The position numbers and the translations under genes were made by a program. This document shows positions 11,772 to 22,749 of a DNA stretch of 64,000 nt, piece by piece. How positions within the stretch are numbered: position 1 is the stretch's first letter; every line of letters begins with the position of its first letter. Below the pieces are notes generated by a model that did no database searches, was not told where the DNA came from, and saw only the letters and a program-made list of their open reading frames with translations. The DNA is from Anisus vortex (lineage: Eukaryota; Mollusca; Gastropoda; Planorbidae), in the NCBI GenBank assembly GCA_949126835.1, contig OX421497.1, forward strand, positions 12,495,132-12,559,131, written 5' to 3'.

Positions 11772-11840
11772 CATCGAGCCCTCGAGAAGACTCTCCGAAA
11801 ATCGTAGTTGTTACATGAGGGTTTTTCTTTTTTCCGACAC

Positions 11841-12369
11841 TATCATCTATCATCTATCATCTATCATCTATCATCTATCATCTATCATCTATCATCTATC
11901 ATCTATCATCTATCATCTATCATCTATCATCTATCATCTATCATCTATCATCTATCATCTATCATCTATCATCTATCATCTATCATCTATCATCTATCAT
12001 CTATCATCTATCATCTATCATCTATCATCTATCATCTATCATCTATCATCTATCATCTATCATCTATCATCTATCATCTATCATCTATCATCTATCATCT
12101 ATCATCTATCATCTATCATCTATCATCTATCATCTATCATCTATCATCTATCATCTATCATCTATCATCTATCATCTATCATCTATCATCTATCATCTAT
12201 CATCTATCATCTATCATCTATCATCTATCATCTATCATCTATCATCTATCATCTATCATCTATCATCTATCATCTATCATCTATCATCTATCATCTATCA
12301 TCTATCATCTATCATCTATCATCTATCATCTATCATCTATCATCTATCATCTATCATCTATCATCTATC
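11841..12369. repeat. Perfect heptamer array (ATCTATC)n, about 75 copies
   Basis: A 529-bp run of the 7-mer without a visible interruption. Because 21 nt make three units, all plus-strand frames stay open and give a repeating SSIIYHL peptide; this is an artefact of the repeat, not a gene. The complete lack of variants points to recent expansion or strong homogenisation, and true length may be uncertain. Confidence 0.97.
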
Positions 12370-13049
12370 GAAACATTGGTTTGGGGCAATGTTCCATTTC
12401 ATTTTCAGAAAGCTTTGTGGGGCAAAATATATTGGCTGATACTTTAAAAGGACATTTATTTAAATTTCATATAACGGAATAATGGGGGTCCACTAAACAT
12501 AAATGTTGATTTGTTTATAATTACAATGATATCAGCATTTGTGTTCTATGTTATAATGTGTGTGAGCTCACACCCGCTCAGCTTTTAGTGAACCATCGTT
12601 TGGGGGTGGGGTGGAAGGGGGGGGGGGAAGAAGGGAGAAACTGCAACACTGCTTCCATTCGTGCCATATTAAAGTTAATTTGTGTTATTAAAAAAAAGCG
12701 TAGTCTAAATTGTTAAATTAATCATAAGGCAAACTAAGCACGTGGTAAGCACGTGTTAAGCACGTGTTAAGGACATGAATAGAACATTTGTGGGTTGTTT
12801 TTTTTAGCATTTACATTATTAAAGCCCTCCTTTTAGGAAAATTCTATTAATATTCTATGCATTATTTAAAAAAAAATAATTTATTACTTTTTACGTTGTT
12901 CTAAATTGTTATAGCTTTGGCCTTCCCATAAGAAATGTTTTTGAACATTATGTGGGATTGTTTGGAAAAATCTAGTTGTAAAGTGTGTCGGTGATAGTTT
13001 TTTTTATGTTATTGCTAAAAATAATTAGATATAGGTTAAATATTTTTAT
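12370..13049. other. Unique stretch with three spaced CACGTG boxes
   Basis: No gene is seen. Three CACGTG palindromes at 12739-12744, 12750-12755 and 12761-12766 repeat every 11 bp in a 'taagcacgtgt' unit. A G tract lies near 12618. The rest is AT-rich and featureless. Confidence 0.5.
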
Positions 13050-13193
13050 GTTCGAGTGGCAACGCGTTCGACGGGCGTATCGAAGGTCCTGGGTTCGCAT
13101 TCTGGTGAAGGCTGGGATATGCTCGCGGTCTGGAGGTTTTCCCTGAGTCGACCCAACTCTGATTGGCACCTGACTTTGGTTGGGTTAAGTAAA
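13050..13193 (+). mobile_element. tRNA-derived SINE (family 1), 3'-cut
   Basis: The head has box B-like 'gggttcgcattctggtg' after 'cgtatcgaaggtcct', then the shared body 'ggaggttttccctgagtc' and 'acctgactttggttggg'. It stops at 13193, exactly where a Helitron-like 5' TC end begins, so the 3' part was probably displaced by that insertion or lost. Confidence 0.75.
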
Positions 13194-13675
13194 TCTATAT
13201 ATATAAAAAGACCGTGTTAGGCCCCCCGAGGATCCCCATTGGTCAATTTGAAAACACGTGTGTCACTGACCTATCTAGGCCTAGCCCTATATACAGTCCA
13301 ATAATTTTTCAAATCGGACATGTGTCTTCGATAGCTCAGTGGTAAACGTAGTGGACTGCTATACGGGCGACCAGTGTTCGATTCTCCAGTTAGACTATAC
13401 TTTTTTTTTTTCGAACAATTAATTTTTCAAACTTTTAAAAACAAAAGACATTGTAAATCTACAGGCAATATAGATTTTGTTAAATAAAAATATTTGCCTT
13501 TTTTTTTACCCGATTACAATATTTATTTACTTTCCTAAAAGTATTCAGTAAAAAAAATTATAATTTAAATATAAGATTTAAAGCATTCTTTTAAATGTAG
13601 TTTATAAATTTGTTATCTGCACCTCAAACAGTCCTGTTTTTTTTTCACCCGGGCAAAGCCGGGCAATGTAGCTTG
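13194..13675 (+). mobile_element. Candidate non-autonomous Helitron
   Basis: It begins TCTATATATATAAAAAGACC after an A and ends with hairpin CCCGG-GCAAAG-CCGGG, a 12-nt spacer closing in CTTG, and then a T. Helitrons begin TC, end CTRR about 10-12 nt after a hairpin and insert between A and T; CTTG departs from CTRR at one base. There is no inverted terminal repeat and no target duplication, as expected. It contains a tRNA-like segment at 13328-13395. Confidence 0.5.
13328..13395 (+). other. tRNA-like segment (pol III box A and B)
   Basis: 'tagctcagtggtaaacgtag' matches a tRNA D-arm/box A and 'gtgttcgattctcc' a T-arm/box B, 40-50 nt apart. The ends do not pair into a clear acceptor stem and no intact anticodon arm was verified, so it is not called as a tRNA gene; it is more likely a SINE head or tRNA relic carried by the surrounding element. 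Confidence 0.5.
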
Positions 13676-13706
13676 TATATATATATTAATATATATATAA
13701 CTTATA

Positions 13707-13856
13707 CGTTTTACAAACGTTCCTTCTAGATAGAAGATTATTACGTCAACTAGGCCCTAAACTCCTTCAGAACGGCAGGGATCGATCGGCGGCAGGGATA
13801 GAACCCGCGACGTGTCGGTTGACAGTCCGGTGAACTAACCGCAGGGCCAGCTGGAC
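13707..13856 (-). mobile_element. tRNA-derived SINE (family 2)
   Basis: On the minus strand it begins 'ccagctggccctgcggtta', with a box A-like 'tggccctgcgg', and has box B-like 'gggttctatccc'. The body ends in 'ctaggcc' and 'tagttgacgtaataatctt'. It is the best copy of this family in the window and is preceded by a TA simple repeat at 13676-13702. Confidence 0.7.
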
Positions 13857-14271
13857 TCTCAAAATATATATAATCTCTCATATTAACATTTTGTCATTCT
13901 GGTATGTGAGTGTGCGCGTGTGGAGTGTGTCAACGTTTTAGAAAAGAGAAAGTTCGGGAGAGAGAGAGAAAGTGAGGATTAAAGGGGAAAACAAACATTA
14001 GTCAACAGCCCCAGGCTATCTCGAACAAGCTCCACGGCGCCACGGTCCATTTACGCAAGCATGCCCACAAAAATGCCTCTTTACTTGAGAGACAAAAAAA
14101 CGAATTGAAATAAATGCCACCGGATCAAAAATAAAAGGCGAATGGAAATCTGGGTGGATAGAGGGAGATTACTCTAACAAAAAATATTTGTCTTATTCGA
14201 GAATCTGAGGAAAACGCGAGCTGAGGGAAAATGGCGTCCAAGGGCGTGCACTCCACTTAGTTGAACGTGAC
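13857..14271. other. Unique stretch
   Basis: No transposon or gene is recognised. A GA-rich run lies at 13953-13980. The sequence from about 13990 to 14270 is less AT-rich than its surroundings and shows no repeat, but there is no exon evidence. Confidence 0.4.
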
Positions 14272-14280
14272 AGTCATAGA

Positions 14281-14592
14281 CAGGGCCGTATTTAGATTGT
14301 GGGGGGCCCTGTTCCCAAATTTATGTGGGGGGTCCATTCGTAGCCTCGCCCCTGCCTTCCGACATTGCTGTGTTAGCCTGTGTACAGTGTTGCTGACGCT
14401 GAATGATAACAACCAATAACCCACTCGGTCTGACTCTTACTGCCAATGTGGACGCTTGAATACATTACTCCACTATGTACCTGCAATTGAGGACTAAATG
14501 GTATACAATTCTGCAGCTCTACGGACTAAATAACATTTTTGTTGGGCCCCTGTTCCAATGGAAAATGTGGATCATGTCTAAATACGCCGCTG
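14281..14592. mobile_element. 312-bp hAT-like MITE
   Basis: Inverted ends CAGGGCCGTATTTAGA and TCTAAATACGCCGCTG flank the element, with a 9-bp direct repeat AGTCATAGA (14272-14280 and 14593-14601), most simply an 8-bp duplication plus one matching base. The interior has 'gggggccctgttccc' and 'gggcccctgttcc', again inverted. A related left end, CAGTGGCGTATTTACC, begins at 32164. Confidence 0.85.
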
Positions 14593-14972
14593 AGTCATAG
14601 AGAGTGATGCAAGTTCACATCGAATGTTATTTCTCTTTGGCTAATACATCTGCCACTGCAAATCACACCAAGAGCGCACTAAGCATGCTAATTTTATAGC
14701 ATGGAGAGAAGCGCTATAAGAAATGCCCATTCTTATCTTCTTATCTTAGTTCTTAGTATTATTTTATGCGTTTCTTATGCTACAGGAGTTTTTTTCCTTA
14801 ACAGATTAGTGGCACTGCAAGAAGTACAATATCTCAAACAGGTTAACTAGGTTTATTAAGCCAGAATTTAATATAGGCTAATGTTTTAAAAAATGATGTA
14901 GATTTGTTGTTTTTCCCTTGCTAATTAAGTCATGAAATCCACTCTTTTTCTTCTAAAATGGATTGGGCAAGT

Positions 14973-15206
14973 CAAGTGCCCATCGGACCAAATTGATCAT
15001 AGGTCATAGGGCCGGTGAACCAGCTTTGACCAGTTTCTGTGGCCACGGCATACAATGCTTTACCCCAACTAACGTCAGGTACCCATCAGAGTTGGGTAGA
15101 CTCAGGGACACCATCGAGACTCGAGAAACAAAATCCTAGCCTTCACCAGGATTCGAACCCACGACCTTCGGTACGCCAGCCGAACGCGCTGCTGCTCGGC
15201 ATACAT
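14973..15206 (-). mobile_element. tRNA-derived SINE (family 1)
   Basis: Minus-strand order: 'gccgagcagcagcgcg' head, box B 'gggttcgaatcctggtg', 'gtgtccctgagtctacccaa', 'ggtacctgacgttagttggg' and the tail 'gccctatgacctatgatc'. It is fairly complete. Head similarity to a tRNA gives an internal pol III promoter. Confidence 0.85.
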
Positions 15207-15436
15207 TAAATGCAATCTAAGAAAAGAGATGCCTACATGAACCACAAGCACAAAAAGTAAATCATGTCATCAACCTTTGTTACAAGCCATATCTTCTTCT
15301 GGGGGATGAAGAGACTGACCTTTAATTAGAAATCTCATGATATACTTTATCTTGTTCCTCTAATCTTATCAGGGGCAAATACGGCTTTCCCTAAAAAAAA
15401 CGAACACTCAGTTTCCTTCAATGAAAAATATATAAA

Positions 15437-15680
15437 TTTACACACAGCAGAACAACTTACTAGGGGATATAGTGTTTATAGTAGACTAGACCAAGGGTCG
15501 GCAACCTTTTACACACAGCATTTACACACAGCAGAACAACTTACTAGGGGATATAGTGTTTATAGTAGACTAGACCAGGGGCCGGCAACCTTTTACACAC
15601 AGCATTTACACACAGCAGAACAACTTACTAGGGGATATAGTGTTTATAGTAGACTAGACCAGGGGTCGACAACCTTTTGT
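15437..15680. repeat. 84-bp triplication across a hAT boundary
   Basis: Units start at 15437, 15521 and 15605, exactly 84 bp apart. Each contains host sequence 'aacaacttactaggggat', the target site GACTAGAC and the first 18 or so bases of the hAT terminus. The junction uses a shared 'tttacacacagca'. Only the third unit runs on into the hAT element, so the copies were made after that element had inserted. Confidence 0.92.
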
Positions 15681-16321
15681 TAACATGGTGCCAAAGTAGG
15701 ATTTCTTAATCATTCACGTGCCAACAGCCTAAACGTAAACCTGCTATATTATCGGCCTACTTTTTAAAGTTATTTTTATAAGAAAATAAATTATTTTAAC
15801 CCCTTAGCAAAACCAAGGTAAAAAGCAAGGGAGATTATTTAAACAGATAATCGTTAAGGCGTTTTATATTTAATACAAAATTAACGTGTTTCTTCTTCGT
15901 TCTCAAATGTTATGATTGGGAGGATTCAGACAACAAGTCCGATAGTTGTAATCAACTGCGCCATGGCGGTCAGTTGCTCTAGTTCACCGAACAGTTTGTC
16001 ATTGAAGGTAGCCCCCAGGGGCCAAATGGCTGACCGGGTAGAATGATACAGAGGGCATGTATGAAGGACATGTTCCGCATTTTCGGGAGCTGTTTCGCAT
16101 GGGCACATTTCGCAAAAGTTATGTTTGTAAATGCAACTGACCGAAATGTGTCGTTATGTCATTCAAAAACATCGACAGTCAGTTTTTCCTCGTTCAGAAC
16201 CGGAAAATGTCTTTTATCAATAAAAAAAAACAACAACACACATCTTGGAGGTCTCTCGCGTGCACTTGAAAATCGCTCTGCGTGCCAAGTTTGGAACGCG
16301 TGCCTTAGGTTGCCGATCCTG
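15660..16321 (-). mobile_element. Non-autonomous hAT element D
   Basis: CAGGGGTCGACAACC at the left and GGTTGCCGATCCTG at the right are the inverted ends, flanked by a perfect 8-bp duplication GACTAGAC (15652-15659 and 16322-16329). Subterminal blocks 'gtgccaaagtaggatt' and 'cgcgtgcacttgaaaatcgc' match the family. A LINE C-terminal fragment is embedded at 15895-16115. Confidence 0.93.
15895..16115 (-). pseudogene. LINE ORF2 C-terminus (CCHC-like tail)
   Basis: The minus strand encodes CPCETAPENAEHVLHTCPLY, the Cys-rich C-terminal motif of Jockey/R1-type LINEs (C-x-C ... H-x4-C), then 'RSAIWPLGATF' and a short tail ending in a GAA-rich 'aacgaagaagaaac'. Only the last ~65 residues remain, as usual for 5'-truncated insertions. 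It is inside hAT element D and therefore younger than that copy or its parent. Confidence 0.65.
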
Positions 16322-16329
16322 GACTAGAC

Positions 16330-17260
16330 CTAGCATTCTCCGAATGTGCAAAACTTAATTCTGTAAATAGTAAATGACTCGTATTTCCGGCAATTCTAAC
16401 ATGAATGAAATTTTTTTCCCTTCATTCACAAAAGTTCATGACGTTATAAAAATAATCTCAACGCCATCCTTTTTTTTCCTTCTCATTTTGTAAGACAAAT
16501 AATACAAAGTCAGTTCCGGCGATTTCAACATGAAACAAATCTTTTATTTTTATTATCATTTTTGACCGAAATGACCAATGCGGTCATGTGAGATTTACAT
16601 AATTTGTCGTCTATATGAAATGATAATCTTTTTGTTACTGTTTGGAAACCTTTGACCTTTGACCCTGGGTTCCTAAGTTTTATCGTTATCAACTCAGGGC
16701 TAAACGCTTTCTTTTCCGGGAATTCCTACATGTAAAAATAACGAACAAGAACGAACAACATAACCTTGATGGATCTGAACGGATTTCCCCATTTCCACAA
16801 ATAGCAAAAGCCCATTATTCATTATAAACGACACATACAAAAAATACACACATACACAGGTAGCACTGGATCAGCCCACACATACAAAGGCTCTCAATTG
16901 TTATGGTTTAAATACATCTTTAGTTTTTTTTTCCTATATTTTTTCTATTAATTAATAATAAACAAGGCAATAAAAATTACATTTTCTTCTTTCAGAATTC
17001 TAAAACTTAATTAAATTATTTATATTTCTGTCGATCTTATAGAAACGGTATGACGTCATTGCTGTCCCCATGTTCATCCCACCGCATAATGAAACTTTCG
17101 GACCCAAACTTTTTATAGCACTTTTTTTTTTCTCCAAAAACATTTGCTTTGGTATGGGTCGCTTGGTTTAACCGCAAAGGCTGTACATGCAATAAGTAGG
17201 CCCGACCGCTTGTATCGAAGAGACTCCGCCTCCCAAACCACAACTACCCCTCGTTCCCAC
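16330..17260. other. Mostly unique; inverted copy of the 4.5-5.0 kb repeat
   Basis: From about 16370 to 16560 the reverse complement resembles 4743-4870 ('cccttcattcacaaaagtt', 'aatctcaacgccatcc'). TGACGTCA, a CRE palindrome, is at 17051-17058. No exon is supported. Confidence 0.4.
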
Positions 17261-17261
17261 A

Positions 17262-17306
<45 letters not shown>

Positions 17307-17308
17307 TT
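17262..17308. repeat. CT microsatellite
   Basis: A (CT)n run with a few T-rich interruptions. Confidence 0.9.
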
Positions 17309-17309
17309 C

Positions 17310-18337
17310 TTTCTGAATGAAGGGGGGAGACTTATACGACTTCGTCAACTTCAAGCAAAACGAGAATATAAAATAAAAAAAATGTCTCGAGGGCGGCATT
17401 TTTTCTCCACATTTTTGTCACATTAATGAGCGGGGAATTGTATTTTTTTTATTCCGGTGTTGCAGTACATTTTAGTCACATTTGTATTTCACCTCCCAAG
17501 CCATGTGAATAATGTGCACCCACGAGGAAAAAAAAACAAAGCCTCGCTCTTGAGTGATCAAGTCGGTACGCGGTAACCTCCCCCCTTTTACTTCAATCAC
17601 GACTAACCCGTCATTTTGATTCCCTCCCCTCCTTTTAGCGTCAGTCTTTCAGACCCCTTGTCAAGAAAAAAAAAATGAAGCAGGAATAATTTTATGTGTT
17701 AATCTTTCTTTAGGTTCACCGGTGTTGTTGACATTTTTTTTTTCGATACGAGATTTTTTTTTCAACGTGTGAAAGTTCAACTCGAGGATTACTTCGAAGA
17801 GTGTGTTCGCTGGATTTTTTGTTCATGGATAATTTCATTACAAGTGGTTTACAACTTTGCAAGACAACTTTATGTGTAAGTTTGTAGTTTAAAGTTTAAT
17901 CCAACGCGATACATAAATATACTGTGAATTAAAAAATAACATTTTGATTCGTTTTTGGGCTATTTAAAAAAAAGTACGAAATTCAAATGAAACCAGTTTT
18001 ACTGTATTGGCCTTTTAGGCCTATAGACTATAGATCATACATTTTTATTAGCCTTTATTCAAATGCCGGATCAGCGAACCGGTACTAAGCCACACAAAAC
18101 AAAATTACGGGGTCGCAAAAGGCAGAAGAAAAGTTAAACACCTAGGTCAAATTACCGTGGTGCGTTATTATAGACGGATAGACTTAGATCTATATGATTT
18201 ATATAGTTTTACTTATATTAAGCTACTTTATAATGTATAACATTCATTAAGCCTGTAACTGTATAGTATGGTCTAATATTGGTCATATGTCCGCATACCG
18301 TCAAACCAGAAACGACTTTAGATATTATATATAGCCT
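17310..18337. other. Unique stretch, weak exon-like segment
   Basis: No transposon is recognised. At 17826-17873 an ATG followed by 16 codons ends at TGT|GTAAGT, a good donor sequence, but the upstream context is low complexity and there is no other support. Confidence 0.3.
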
Positions 18338-18460
18338 AGAGCTGGGTAGACTCAGGGACACACTCAAGTCCCGGGAAGAAATCCTAGCCTCCACCAGGAT
18401 TCGAACCCAGAACCCTCGGATCGCCAGTCGAACTCGCTGCCGCTCGGCCACCGTGCCCCA
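18338..18460 (-). mobile_element. tRNA-derived SINE (family 1), 5' half
   Basis: Minus strand: 'ggggcacggtggccgagcgg' (tRNA-like head, box A), 'cgagttcgactggcgatccg', box B 'gggttcgaatcctggtgg', then 'gtgtccctgagtctacccag'. It stops after the body start. The tail region of the LINE family follows directly at 18466. Confidence 0.8.
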
Positions 18461-18465
18461 AAAAC

Positions 18466-18520
18466 CACGAGTAGGACGCAATAATATTCTGTATAGAAGG
18501 AGCGTCTGTAACAAAAAAGC
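18466..18520 (+). mobile_element. CR1/Jockey-like LINE 3' tail fragment
   Basis: 'gagtaggacgcaataatatt' and 'agaaggagcgtctgtaac' match the terminal segment of the LINE family seen at 49625 and 54000. Only the tail is left. Confidence 0.6.
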
Positions 18521-19430
18521 TACAATAGATTCATTTATTAGCAAAATGCTAACTGCTGCCATTTAAGGCATTGCCTTAATCTTAAATCTGTCACAATCAA
18601 AAGACAACATCCAGTTCAATTACGCCTGTTAAGGAACTTTTTAATAACAAGGACGTTTATACCTGGTGGGGTGGGGGGTATGACGTAACAGTGGCTTTCC
18701 TTAGAAAACAATGCACGCACAATACAAAGTGAATGTCACCAAACACCTACCTAGTGATTATATCAATAGTAAAAATGCGAAAATTATTGACTGGCTCTAC
18801 TGATATCATGATTCGCATTGCGATTCGACACCTGGCTTTGGAACTTTTTTATGTCTTTCTCATAACAGATAGGCATACGTAATTTTTGTGACTTTGTTTA
18901 GTAAATTATTATGTTGGGCGTAAATGATATCACTTGTTCACTTGATAACAATTAACAATCTTTAATGTTTTTTTTTTTTTTTCCCGAGGTTTGCTTTCTG
19001 TGTAGTGTGCACCAAGAGTTTTTAGACACATTATCATACCCCGCCCCCCACACACACACACTAAACTACATGCAAGGAAAAGGTTAGGTGTGGAGAAAGG
19101 GAGTTGTGGGGTGGCATATAATGCATGATATTGAGCATATTTCCCCAGCTAGCCAAACATATTGACATTGTATTTTTTTTATGATAGCTATGCTAATTTA
19201 TGATTCCAAGAAAATGTATTGTGGAATGGCAGGAATGGACTAATGAGATATAGATCATGTTGACATTTTTCAGGACATTCGTCTTTTGTGAACATTTGAT
19301 TTGGTACGAATGTAAACTTCCACGGATACCATAATTTTGTTTATTTAAAACAAGCATTTTGCGTCTCTTTGTATACAGCTGATTGTGTCTGTGTGTGTGT
19401 ACCGAATTAATTGGCAACTAACTTGAACTA
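18521..19430. other. Unique AT-rich stretch
   Basis: No gene. A T tract lies at 18968-18982 and a short CA run at about 19048-19062. Confidence 0.4.
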
Positions 19431-19660
19431 AGGGCACATCATTCAAACTGAACACACGACATTTGAACTAAACACACAACATTTGAATAGAGCACACGAC
19501 ATTTGAATAGAACACGCAACATTTGAACTGAACACGCGAGATTTGAACTGAACACGAGAGAATTGAACTGAACACCTGACATTTGATCTGAAAACACGAC
19601 ATTTGAACTAAACATACGACATTAAATTGAACTTCACACAAGACAGTTGAACTAAACATA
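19431..19660. repeat. About 20-bp minisatellite (ACACGACATTTGAACT)
   Basis: Roughly a dozen imperfect copies of a unit around 'aacacacgacatttgaact', with variants in nearly every copy. It runs directly into the 107-bp array, whose units contain the same words ('acgacatctgaatagaacac'). Confidence 0.85.
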
Positions 19661-20088
19661 CGACATCTGAATAGAACACATGCTAAACAGGATATTTGAA
19701 ATGAACACTAAATTTTAACTAAATACAGGTTGTTATCATTAAACGCACGACATCAGCACTAAACAAACGACATCTGAATAGAACACATGCTAAACAGGAT
19801 ATTTGAAATGAACACTAAATTTTAACTAAATACAGGTTGTTATCATTAAACGCTCGACATCAGCACTAAACAAACGACATCTGAATAGAACACATGCTAA
19901 ACAGGATATTTGAAATGAACACTAAATTTTAACTAAATACAGGTTGTTATCATTAAACGCTCGACATCAGCACTAAACAAACGACATCTGAATAGAACAC
20001 ATGCTAAACAGGATATTTGAAATGAACACTAAATTTTAACTAAATACAGGTTGTTATCATTAAACGCTCGACATCAGCACTAAACACA
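19661..20088. repeat. Four tandem 107-bp higher-order units
   Basis: Unit starts at 19661, 19768, 19875 and 19982 are each exactly 107 bp apart. The copies are nearly identical; a visible difference is 'cgcacgacatc' in the first versus 'cgctcgacatc' later. Each unit is made from diverged copies of the neighbouring ~20-mer, so this is a second-level amplification of an older array. Confidence 0.95.
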
Positions 20089-20129
20089 CGACATTTGAAC
20101 TTAAGACACTCAATTTAGACTCGTTTCCT

Positions 20130-21170
20130 TTGCAATTGAGTAGGGTCTACAAAACCTCATTTTTTATGTTCAAGATTCTGACCATGTTAAAGATAGGAAT
20201 TCGTAATTTAACACACACAAAAAAAGCATAAGTTGAGCAAAGACATTCTAAATTCACAATTTTTTGTCTATTTCAAATTGAGGCATTTTAAGTTTTTAAC
20301 AGAGTAAGAAAAAATATGGTTAAGAACATCGCAAATTTTATAATTCTTGTAAAAAAACGAAAACCTACTTACGCACAATGTTCTGTCTCTAATGGTTTAT
20401 GTGTGTGTGGGGGGGGGGGGGGGGGGGCTGGGGGGAGGCGGCATGAAGAAATGGCTTTTAAAACTACTTTTTTTTTTATCAATGACCTCATTGACTATGC
20501 GACGAGAGGGCAGGATACGCCCATGAAAAAGATAGGGCCTCGCCGTCACGTTCCATTCGGTGGCGTTTCCCTTTGAATACTTTGATGTGTTTTCGTTTTT
20601 TGTGTGAGTCAAAGCAAACGGGAGACTGTCATAAGGGGCGTGTTTTGATGGGGCTAATGACATCATTGACTAGTTTCGCCCCCTTCCTCATAATGAACTG
20701 CCTTAGATTGTAGGGTGAAGATGCTGATGGATATGTTGTGGAAAGATAAGGGGCGCCTTTAAAAAAAATGAACGTTAAGTATCTTCTTCTTCACGTACTC
20801 AATAGTGGTCGGGAGGCCTCACGAGAGGGGGGTACAGCCGGTACGCCTTACCGGGGTCCATAAGAGTTTAGGGGGCCCATGAATATTACAATTTTAAATT
20901 AAATTGGCAATTACGCAAGTATTTTTTAATTGTTGCAATAAAGCTAATAGTAGATGCCACAAAACCTCCTACAATCTCACGTGGCGCTGGGGCCCTTAAT
21001 TTTGGTATTCTTTGAATGTGTACTTGAACATTTTGTTAAATTTGCAAAGAAGCATCTAGTTGTAATATAGGGCCTATTTATTTTCGATAGCTTTTAGAAT
21101 CACTTACAAATATAGACCTATGAGCCCTACAGGCTTACAGTTCTCCCTGTTAGCTTAGTAGCCGAGGCCA
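20130..21170. other. Unique stretch with poly-G and short duplications
   Basis: A G tract starts at 20409. The phrases 'aatgacctcattgacta' (20479) and 'aatgacatcattgacta' (20656) are near duplicates 177 bp apart. Around 20850-20890 'gccggtacgccttaccggggt' and 'gggggcccatgaata' resemble MITE subterminal sequence but no boundaries were found. Confidence 0.4.
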
Positions 21171-21178
21171 GGGGTCGA

Positions 21179-22411
21179 CAACCTAAAGCACGCGTGCCAC
21201 GGCACGCAGAGCGATTTTAGATGGCATGCGAGAAACTTTTAAAAAGTTCTTCTTGTTGATTTTTTTCAATAATTGAATGAGGAGGCACTAACTGTTGAAG
21301 CCGATGTTTCTGAATGGCGAGCGACACATTTCAGTGAGTCGAACTTGCTTTTACAAGGACGTGGCCAAACAGCATTTGACTCTTCGACCACTGGAATGGA
21401 TTTGCATTGAAACTGGACAAATCTTGCACGTTAATTCAATTTTAAAACACTTAACTACTTGTAATTCCCTAATTTATGCCATATATTAAAATAGATAGAG
21501 AGGAGTTTTATAAACAAAGACAAGACTTTCAAATTTATGGACTCTGTTTTCACACCACATAAAGTCTGACAGGATTTATCCATATACAACCATCTTAGAT
21601 GTGGATCTTTTTTTTTTAAGTGGAGGGATAGTGACCATTTAAAATGCAGCAATTTTAAACACAAAAATGCTAGATTTGTATAAAGAAATAATAATTAAAA
21701 AGTAATATTAGTTTTTATTTTAAAAGAAGGGAGATAATTAACCCTTTTTGTATTTGTTTTTTTTTTCTCTAATATGTCCAATATGTTTCATATTTTTCTT
21801 TTATAAAAACATTAATGGCTCTTACAATTATAATTTTAAAATTTATCAAATTGTGTAAGTTAGTTGAAAAGTATATAAATATTATATGACTAAAGAATTT
21901 ATAATAAAATGTGTACATTTTTAAACATTACATTAACCACCAAGTTTGTATGATTACAATGTCTCTACACAGCTCAACGATAGTCATAAGTCCAATATAT
22001 CTTTCGAAATAATAATTTGAGAAAATATCTCAGTAAAACTGAGATCGAAATACAATTGTATAGCAGGTGCCAGATCTATAACTCGAATCACGATAACTAA
22101 ATGATAATTTTAGGCGATAATTAACTATCAAAATGTGAAAGCTTAGTAATAAAATTCTGTATTTTGGTGTGAATGCAAATACATTAAAAAGGATGATAAC
22201 CAGGAACTCGTTTTTTTCTAAAGTTAAATATTAAACGCTCTTAAGATTTTCTTTAAACACCTCGTTTTGGGCCTCTATCTTGCTACGGCGCTAAATAAAT
22301 ATTATTTATAAAAAAATATAATAGAGCAGGTTGACTTTCGGGCTGTTGGCACGCTCAATGATTTAAAAATCCTAGTTGGGCACACTATTAGCAAAAGGCT
22401 GCCGACCCTTG
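21179..22411 (+). mobile_element. Non-autonomous hAT element E
   Basis: Left terminus CAGGGGTCGACAACC and right 'aaaggctgccgacccttg' are inverted ends of the same family as A, B and D. The subterminal 'gcacgcgtgccacggcacgc' and 'gttgggcacactattagc' are present. Flanks GCCGAGGC and GCCTATGA agree at only five of eight bases, so the duplication is decayed. No coding sequence is seen. Confidence 0.8.
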
Positions 22412-22419
22412 GCCTATGA

Positions 22420-22749
22420 CTAAATACTCTATGTCGCTGCATATCGGTACTAGTATGGCAGTCAAACTAGTTAGTCGATCCTTTTGCACTTTAACAATTT
22501 CCAGTGCGGTAGCCAAGAGGGGAGATTGAAGGTATCATCATTTTAGACAAATGTATTGAAAATTTAAAACACATTTTTTTTTTCATTTAACAAAATGTAT
22601 TTTGGGAAGAGTTTGTAAAAAACAAACTATGTGTCAACTGTATTGCCACAGCAGATCTTACCTTACATTAGATTACACAACATACATTACTGGTGACTAT
22701 TTATAACTGACAAGAATAACACCAATAGTTAAATCACTAAACCTAGAAA
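22420..22749. other. Spacer between two hAT elements
   Basis: About 330 bp of AT-rich sequence without a supported feature. Confidence 0.4.

Noticed and set aside
11808..12482. Open frames of 210-224 codons
   Set aside because: They only read through the ATCTATC array in different frames; no non-repetitive coding sequence.
17826..17875. Second candidate first exon with a GTAAGT donor
   Set aside because: Only 16 codons, low-complexity upstream sequence and no leader or promoter features; kept only as a remark.
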